A DNA stretch of 64,000 nucleotides from Sipunculus nudus (lineage: Eukaryota > Annelida > Sipuncula > Golfingiida > Sipunculidae), in assembly GCA_026874595.1 (NCBI GenBank), contig CM049310.1, positions 41,669,558-41,733,557 of the forward strand. Reading direction: 5' to 3'. Positions 57,372 through 64,000 of the stretch are shown here, in pieces (positions within the stretch are counted from its first letter, which is position 1; every line of letters starts with the position of its first letter). Below the pieces are notes generated by a model. That model was not told the DNA's origin. It searched no databases and saw only the letters and a list, made by a program, of their open reading frames with translations. The translations under genes and the position numbers were made by a program.

Positions 57372-57777
57372 GCTCGATATCGTGCCTTCTTCATTCTGAA
57401 GCTCAAGGATATTTTAGCTAATCTTTTATGCGACATCATCTGCAGACCAAGGTGGGGTACTTCTTACCTCAGTTAAGAATCCGGTCACTACATAAATAAC
57501 TATATATGATTTTCATTTTAAATACAATAATAATTCCTATTATATTCCTGTTTAAATGTCAACTACATAGGTTTGAGCCAAGATGAAATAAAAATTAACA
57601 TACCTTAACGTCACACCTTGTAAGCTGTAAAAGGAGGACGCCGGAAAATATTTACAATGAAAATGGGCAAAAAATGTGAGACCTGGATTCAGGAAAATCT
57701 GAAATGTAAGTATTCATACATATTGAACAAAAATGGAACAATAGACTCTTCGAATTTCACTTCGACACTGTTAAGTT

Positions 57778-57849
57778 GGCTCGTTGGTCTAGGGGTATGA
57801 TTCTCGCTTCGGGTGCGAGAGGTCCCGGGTTCAATTCCCGGACGAGCCC
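57778..57849 (+). tRNA. tRNA-Pro-CGG: tRNA-Pro(CGG), unit 27
   Basis: Same sequence as the unit 2 gene; TTTTT terminator present. Confidence 0.97.
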
Positions 57850-58276
57850 GATATATTTTTAGCCATCCTTAGATTGCCCCTCGATCTTTCACCTGAGAAT
57901 TTCTTCTTCCCGCTCACTTAGACCGCAGATAATTTAGGTTCGTCATTAGACCTTGGTCGATCTTTTCTGTTAACGTTTTCATACATATTTTGTAGGGAAT
58001 TTCTCGAAATCAAATGACCGGGTGCCACAGCTCATACTAAAACATTAAAATTATTTCAGAATATAAAATAATATAGCTTTTCACCGATCACATGTGCTTA
58101 CCTGCAAATTTAGTTTTAATTGCTGTGGAGAAAGTGCATACATCTTGTTAATCCTAATATTTCAATTCGACAACCTCTGATTTATACTCACTTAAACTAT
58201 AGCGTGGTTACAATATTATCGCCTACAGCCATGGGTCATGGGAGAAAGGGTTACTTGGGTTAATAGGTTAAAAATG

Positions 58277-58351
58277 TGATTTCGCATGGGGGTTCGAACC
58301 CTGGACCATTGGCGTGTGAGGCGACCCTGAGAGCCACTACACTTCGAAACC
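58277..58351 (-). pseudogene. psi-Val1, unit 27
   Basis: TTTTT present; B-unit flanks. Confidence 0.78.
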
Positions 58352-59722
58352 GTTCGACAATGAACTTCAGTCATTCTGAAGCTTAAGGATCATGTGCTAA
58401 CTTGTTTTTTGGAGACCAGTTGGATATTGGATAGGGGGAAACTCACTTTGATTTTGAATCCAACCAGTCCAAAATAAAACAAATGAAGTATTAATATGAT
58501 TCATGTTCAAACAATCCCTAACTGGGAGCATGTTCTACTTCAAATATCAACGATATAGGATATTCAAGATCAAGTCAAAGTATCCTATGGATACTGCAGA
58601 TCATGTACAAATGTGATAGGAGAAAAAGTTTATGTCAAGAAAAAAATGAAACTGGAAAGTTCTACAAAAATAATCAGTAATATCACTGAAGGACCTGAAT
58701 TAAGGATGACTTCAAATTTTTACATTCAATCATGATGAACTTTATTGGAACGGATCGTACAGCACTTTTTCAATTCGAAATCTTAAACTCATGCCAGGGA
58801 ACAGATAGGTTGCGATATGTCGCTCATTTAAAAAAAAAGATACTTTCTTGTCAGTATTGGAGAATGATGAATAAAAATATGTAGCTGTCGTATTCGACAT
58901 GTATAAATTCACCGCGAAGGCACTAGAGTATCATCCTTACACCCATTTCAATTGCTGTTCAGTAAATGAATATATCTCATTGGTCGTTATATTTTTAAAA
59001 TCGACAATCCTTAATTTATACAAACTTAAACAAAGGACTTTATAAATAATATCTACTCTAGCTTGTGACATGTGAAACATGGATTTTCAGGAGGAGGTAA
59101 ATAGTCTAAGTATTTCGGTTTACGCTCTGGTTCGAAATTAGGACCTGCCGTGTGTGAGATCAACGTGAGAGCGATCAGGCTCGAATCCGCTGGGTATCAT
59201 ACTTCGGTTCTTCTTAAGCATAACAATGATATGCCATACCATATCTCGAGGCCAGTTGAAGACTGCGCAGGGGAAAGCTCCTCTTTGGTTTGTTATCTGA
59301 TCAGTCCATAAATAATATGACGTATAAATACGATTAAAAATCAGACGATTCCTAACTAGGAGGATACTCTCCTTCAGACATGAACAACGACAATATCAGT
59401 TGAACCAAAGTCAGATAAAGCCTGTGCTTCATACTTATATTTTAACAATATTAGAAACAAAAGTAAGAAGATGTAGCTTTTGATCGTATCACAGATGCGC
59501 AGCTGCAAATCAATTTAATATACTGTGGAGATAAAAATGGTCACTTCTGAACATGCTTCAAGTGACGAACAGGAACTGAATTAAGCTTGATCACTCGGAT
59601 GGATAAAACGAATATTCGCTTATTGATATTTCACAAATTACGACCTGAAGTATCCTATAATTATGTCTGATCCAGTACATGCAAATGATAAAAAATGGTG
59701 GAGGATATATTTGGGAAAAATA

Positions 59723-59795
59723 TGGTTCCGCTGGGGTTCGAACCCAGGACCTTTCGCGTGTGAGGCGAACGTGATAGCCACTACACTACGAAACC
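59723..59795 (-). tRNA. tRNA-Val-CAC: tRNA-Val(CAC), unit 27
   Basis: Gene and TTTTT terminator as unit 1; spacer reads GGAGGATATATTTGG, shared with unit 28. Confidence 0.96.
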
Positions 59796-60201
59796 GCTCG
59801 ATATCGTGCTTTTTTCATTCTGAAGCTCAAGGATATTTTAGCTAATCTTTTATGCGACATCATCTGCAGACCAAGGTGGGGTACTTCTTACCTCAGTTAA
59901 GAATCCGGTCACTACATAAATAACTATATATGATTTTCATTTTAAATACAATAATAATTCCTATTATATTCCTGTTTAAATGTCAACTACATAGGTTTGA
60001 GCCAAGATGAAATAAAAATTAACATACCTTAACGTCACACCTTGTAAGCTGTAAAAGGAGGACGCCGGAAAATATTTACAATGAAAATGGGCAAAAAATG
60101 TGAGATCTGGATTCAGGAAAATCTGAAATGTAAGTATTCATACATATTGAACAAAAATGGAACAATAGACTCTTCGAATTTCACTTCGACACTGTTAAGT
60201 T

Positions 60202-60273
60202 GGCCCGTTGGTCTAGGGGTATGATTCTCGCTTCGGGTGCGAGAGGTCCCGGGTTCAATTCCCGGACGAGCCC
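60202..60273 (+). tRNA. tRNA-Pro-CGG: tRNA-Pro(CGG) with acceptor mismatch, unit 28
   Basis: Acceptor reads GGCCCGT, so C4 faces A69; the rest is the reference form. The T-run after the gene is only TTTT. Probably a weakened gene. Confidence 0.88.
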
Positions 60274-60699
60274 GATATATTTTAGCCATCCTTAGATTGC
60301 CCCTCGATCTTTCACCTGAGAATTTCTTCTTCCCGCTCACTTAGACCGCAGATAATTTAGGTTCGTCATTAGACCTTGGTCGATCTTTTCTGTTAACGTT
60401 TTCATACATATTTTGTAGGGAATTTCTCGAAATCAAATGACCGGGTGCCACAGCTCATACTAAAACATTAAAATTATTTCAGAATATAAAATAATATAGC
60501 TTTTCACCGATCACATGTGCTTACCTGCAAATTTAGTTTTAATTGCTGTGGAGAAAGTGCATACATCTTGTTAATCCTAATATTTCAATTCGACAACCTC
60601 TGATTTATACTCACTTAAACTATAGCGTGGTTACAATATTATCGCCTACAAGCATGGGTCATGGGAGAAAGGGTTACTTGGGTTAATAGGTTAAAAATG

Positions 60700-60774
60700 T
60701 GATTTCGCATGGGGGTTCGAACCCTGGACCATTGGCGTGTGAGGCGACCCTGAGAGCCACTACACTTCGAAACC
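60700..60774 (-). pseudogene. psi-Val1, unit 28
   Basis: TTTTT present; B-unit flanks. Confidence 0.78.
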
Positions 60775-62145
60775 GTTCGACAATGAACTTCAGTCATTCT
60801 GAAGCTTAAGGATCATGTGCTAACTTGTTTTTTGGAGACCAGTTGGATATTGGATAGGGGGAAACTCACTTTGATTTTGAATCCAACCAGTCCAAAATAA
60901 AACAAATGAAGTATTAATATGATTCATGTTCAAACAATCCCTAACTGGGAGCATGTTCTACTTCAAATATCAACGATATAGGATATTCAAGATCAAGTCA
61001 AAGTATCCTATGGATACTGCAGATCATGTACAAATGTGATAGGAGAAAAAGTTTATGTCAAGAAAAAAATGAAACTGGAAAGTTCTACAAAAATAATCAG
61101 TAATATCACTGAAGGACCTGAATTAAGGATGACTTCAAATTTTTACATTCAATCATGATGAACTTTATTGGAACGGATCGTACAGCACTTTTTCAATTCG
61201 AAATCTTAAACTCATGCCAGGGAACAGATAGGTTGCGATATGTCGCTCATTTAAAAAAAAAGATACTTTCTTGTCAGTATTGGAGAATGATGAATAAAAA
61301 TATGTAGCTGTCGTATTCGACATGTATAAATTCACCGCGAAGGCACTAGAGTATCATCCTTACACCCATTTCAATTGCTGTTCAGTAAATGAATATATCT
61401 CATTGGTCGTTATATTTTTAAAATCGACAATCCTTAATTTATACAAACTTAAACAAAGGACTTTATAAATAATATCTACTCTAGCTTGTGACATGTGAAA
61501 CATGGATTTTCAGGAGGAGGTAAATAGTCTAAGTATTTCGGTTTACGCTCTGGTTCGAAATTAGGACCTGCCGTGTGTGAGATCAACGTGAGAGCGATCA
61601 GGCTCGAATCCGCTGGGTATCATACTTCGGTTCTTCTTAAGCATAACAATGATATGCCATACCATATCTCGAGGCCAGTTGAAGACTGCGCAGGGGAAAG
61701 CTCCTCTTTGGTTTGTTATCTGATCAGTCCATAAATAATATGACGTATAAATACGATTAAAAATCAGACGATTCCTAACTAGGAGGATACTCTCCTTCAG
61801 ACATGAACAACGACAATATCAGTTGAACCAAAGTCAGATAAAGCCTGTGCTTCATACTTATATTTTAACAATATTAGAAACAAAAGTAAGAAGATGTAGC
61901 TTTTGATCGTATCACAGATGCGCAGCTGCAAATCAATTTAATATACTGTGGAGATAAAAATGGTCACTTCTGAACATGCTTCAAGTGACGAACAGGAACT
62001 GAATTAAGCTTGATCACTCGGATGGATAAAACGAATATTCGCTTATTGATATTTCACAAATTACGACCTGAAGTATCCTATAATTATGTCTGATCCAGTA
62101 CATGCAAATGATAAAAAATGGTGGAGGATATATTTGGGAAAAATA

Positions 62146-62218
62146 TGGTTCCGCTGGGGTTCGAACCCAGGACCTTTCGCGTGTGAGGCGAACGTGATAG
62201 CCACTACACTACGAAACC
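62146..62218 (-). tRNA. tRNA-Val-CAC: tRNA-Val(CAC), unit 28
   Basis: Gene and TTTTT terminator as unit 1. Confidence 0.96.
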
Positions 62219-62624
62219 GCTCGATATCGTGCTTTTTTCATTCTGAAGCTCAAGGATATTTTAGCTAATCTTTTATGCGACATCATCTGCAGACCAAGGT
62301 GGGGTACTTCTTACCTCAGTTAAGAATCCGGTCACTACATAAATAACTATATATGATTTTCATTTTAAATACAATAATAATTCCTATTATATTCCTGTTT
62401 AAATGTCAACTACATAGGTTTGAGCCAAGATGAAATAAAAATTAACATACCTTAACGTCACACCTTGTAAGCTGTAAAAGGAGGACGCCGGAAAATATTT
62501 ACAATGAAAATGGGCAAAAAATGTGAGATCTGGATTCAGGAAAATCTGAAATGTAAGTATTCATACATATTGAACAAAAATGGAACAATAGACTCTTCGA
62601 ATTTCACTTCGACACTGTTAAGTT

Positions 62625-62696
62625 GGCTCGTTGGTCTAGGGGTATGATTCTCGCTTCGGGTGCGAGAGGTCCCGGGTTCAATTCCCGGACGAGCCC
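62625..62696 (+). tRNA. tRNA-Pro-CGG: tRNA-Pro(CGG), unit 29
   Basis: Gene sequence as unit 2, with normal GGCTCGT acceptor; the downstream T-run is TTTT, shared with unit 28. Confidence 0.96.
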
Positions 62697-63122
62697 GATA
62701 TATTTTAGCCATCCTTAGATTGCCCCTCGATCTTTCACCTGAGAATTTCTTCTTCCCGCTCACTTAGACCGCAGATAATTTAGGTTCGTCATTAGACCTT
62801 GGTCGATCTTTTCTGTTAACGTTTTCATACATATTTTGTAGGGAATTTCTCGAAATCAAATGACCGGGTGCCACAGCTCATACTAAAACATTAAAATTAT
62901 TTCAGAATATAAAATAATATAGCTTTTCACCGATCACATGTGCTTACCTGCAAATTTAGTTTTAATTGCTGTGGAGAAAGTGCATACATCTTGTTAATCC
63001 TAATATTTCAATTCGACAACCTCTGATTTATACTCACTTAAACTATAGCGTGGTTACAATATTATCGCCTACAAGCATGGGTCATGGGAGAAAGGGTTAC
63101 TTGGGTTAATAGGTTAAAAATG

Positions 63123-63197
63123 TGATTTCGCATGGGGGTTCGAACCCTGGACCATTGGCGTGTGAGGCGACCCTGAGAGCCACTACACTTCGAAACC
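63123..63197 (-). pseudogene. psi-Val1, unit 29
   Basis: TTTTT present; B-unit flanks. Confidence 0.78.
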
Positions 63198-64000
63198 GTT
63201 CGACAATGAACTTCAGTCATTCTGAAGCTTAAGGATCATGTGCTAACTTGTTTTTTGGAGACCAGTTGGATATTGGATAGGGGGAAACTCACTTTGATTT
63301 TGAATCCAACCAGTCCAAAATAAAACAAATGAAGTATTAATATGATTCATGTTCAAACAATCCCTAACTGGGAGCATGTTCTACTTCAAATATCAACGAT
63401 ATAGGATATTCAAGATCAAGTCAAAGTATCCTATGGATACTGCAGATCATGTACAAATGTGATAGGAGAAAAAGTTTATGTCAAGAAAAAAATGAAACTG
63501 GAAAGTTCTACAAAAATAATCAGTAATATCACTGAAGGACCTGAATTAAGGATGACTTCAAATTTTTACATTCAATCATGATGAACTTTATTGGAACGGA
63601 TCGTACAGCACTTTTTCAATTCGAAATCTTAAACTCATGCCAGGGAACAGATAGGTTGCGATATGTCGCTCATTTAAAAAAAAGATACTTTCTTGTCAGT
63701 ATTGGAGAATGATGAATAAAAATATGTAGCTGTCGTATTCGACATGTATAAATTCACCGCGAAGGCACTAGAGTATCATCCTTACACCCATTTCAATTGC
63801 TGTTCAGTAAATGAATATATCTCATTGGTCGTTATATTTTTAAAATCGACAATCCTTAATTTATACAAACTTAAACAAAGGACTTTATAAATAATATCTA
63901 CTCTAGCTTGTGACATGTGAAACATGGATTTTCAGGAGGAGGTAAATAGTCTAAGTATTTCGGTTTACGCTCTGGTTCGAAATTAGGACCTGCCGTGTGT

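Larger units (their letters stand above)
55775..57613. repeat. Array unit 26, type A1
   Basis: 1839 bp. psi-Val2 relic (-) at 56694-56765. Confidence 0.9.
57614..60037. repeat. Array unit 27, type B
   Basis: 2424 bp. Extra B segment 58530-59116; psi-Val2 relic (-) at 59117-59188. First of three consecutive B units, the only such run in the window. Confidence 0.9.
60038..62460. repeat. Array unit 28, type B
   Basis: 2423 bp. Extra B segment 60953-61539; psi-Val2 relic (-) at 61540-61611. Shares GAGATCTGGATT, CTACAAGCATGGG and a shortened TTTT after Pro with unit 29. Confidence 0.9.
1..64000. repeat. Tandem array of 29 tRNA-Pro/tRNA-Val repeat units
   Basis: Head-to-tail array in which the start motif CACCTTGTAAGCTG (or a close variant) recurs at 1, 1840, 4265, 6102, 7941 and so on to 62461. 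Units come in two length classes: A (about 1835-1840 bp) and B (about 2423-2425 bp). Only the LINE at 35024-41330 interrupts it. Neither edge of the array is in the window, so its total size is unknown. No protein gene of the host is visible; the spacer between tRNA genes is AT-rich and without long ORFs. Confidence 0.97.
62461..64000. repeat. Array unit 29, type B, cut by window end
   Basis: First 1540 bp of a B unit. Extra B segment 63376-63961; psi-Val2 relic (-) begins at 63962 and runs off the window. Its tRNA-Val lies outside. Confidence 0.9.

Overview
The window is AT-rich eukaryotic nuclear DNA, almost certainly from an invertebrate animal. The tRNA genes encode no 3' CCA, have internal A/B boxes and end at T-runs read by RNA polymerase III. 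The only mobile element is a jockey-group LINE whose 5' end carries an arthropod-style initiator plus downstream promoter element. The species cannot be named from this sequence.

Apart from one insertion, the 64 kb is a single head-to-tail tandem array of 29 units (28 complete, the last cut by the window end). Each unit carries, in order: tRNA-Pro(CGG) on the + strand; a decayed tRNA-Val(CAC) copy on the - strand (psi-Val1); a still more decayed Val relic on the - strand (psi-Val2); and an apparently good tRNA-Val(CAC) on the - strand. Pro and Val converge within a unit. They diverge across each unit junction, with about 0.4 kb between them. Twenty units are short (A type, about 1.84 kb). Nine are long (B type, about 2.42 kb), with an extra ~587 bp between psi-Val1 and psi-Val2. 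Sixteen Pro loci are intact, twelve belong to a homogenised damaged class, and one is split by the LINE. All 28 Val loci are present, four of them with point lesions or a lost terminator.

The array has higher-order structure. Blocks of one to three units recur with shared private variants (periods about 1836, 4258, 5512, 4261, 6100 and 2423 bp), as expected from unequal crossing-over and gene conversion. The flanks of the three Val copies in a unit are themselves alignable. A unit is therefore an old multimer of a smaller Val-bearing monomer into which tRNA-Pro has been incorporated.

Positions 35024-41330 hold a full-length-looking, GC-richer non-LTR retrotransposon. It has an 853-bp 5' UTR with promoter motifs, repeats and hairpins; ORF1 (gag-like, three zinc knuckles); ORF2 (AP-endonuclease plus reverse transcriptase); and a 641-bp 3' UTR with no poly(A). 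It sits inside the tRNA-Pro gene of unit 19, after tRNA nucleotide 28, flanked by a perfect 14-bp target-site duplication made of tRNA sequence. Both ORFs are open. An intact LINE inside a multicopy tRNA gene array, possibly a tRNA-gene-specific element, is the most notable thing in the window. The many 60-100 aa ORFs in the array are read-throughs of tRNA genes and are not annotated as proteins.
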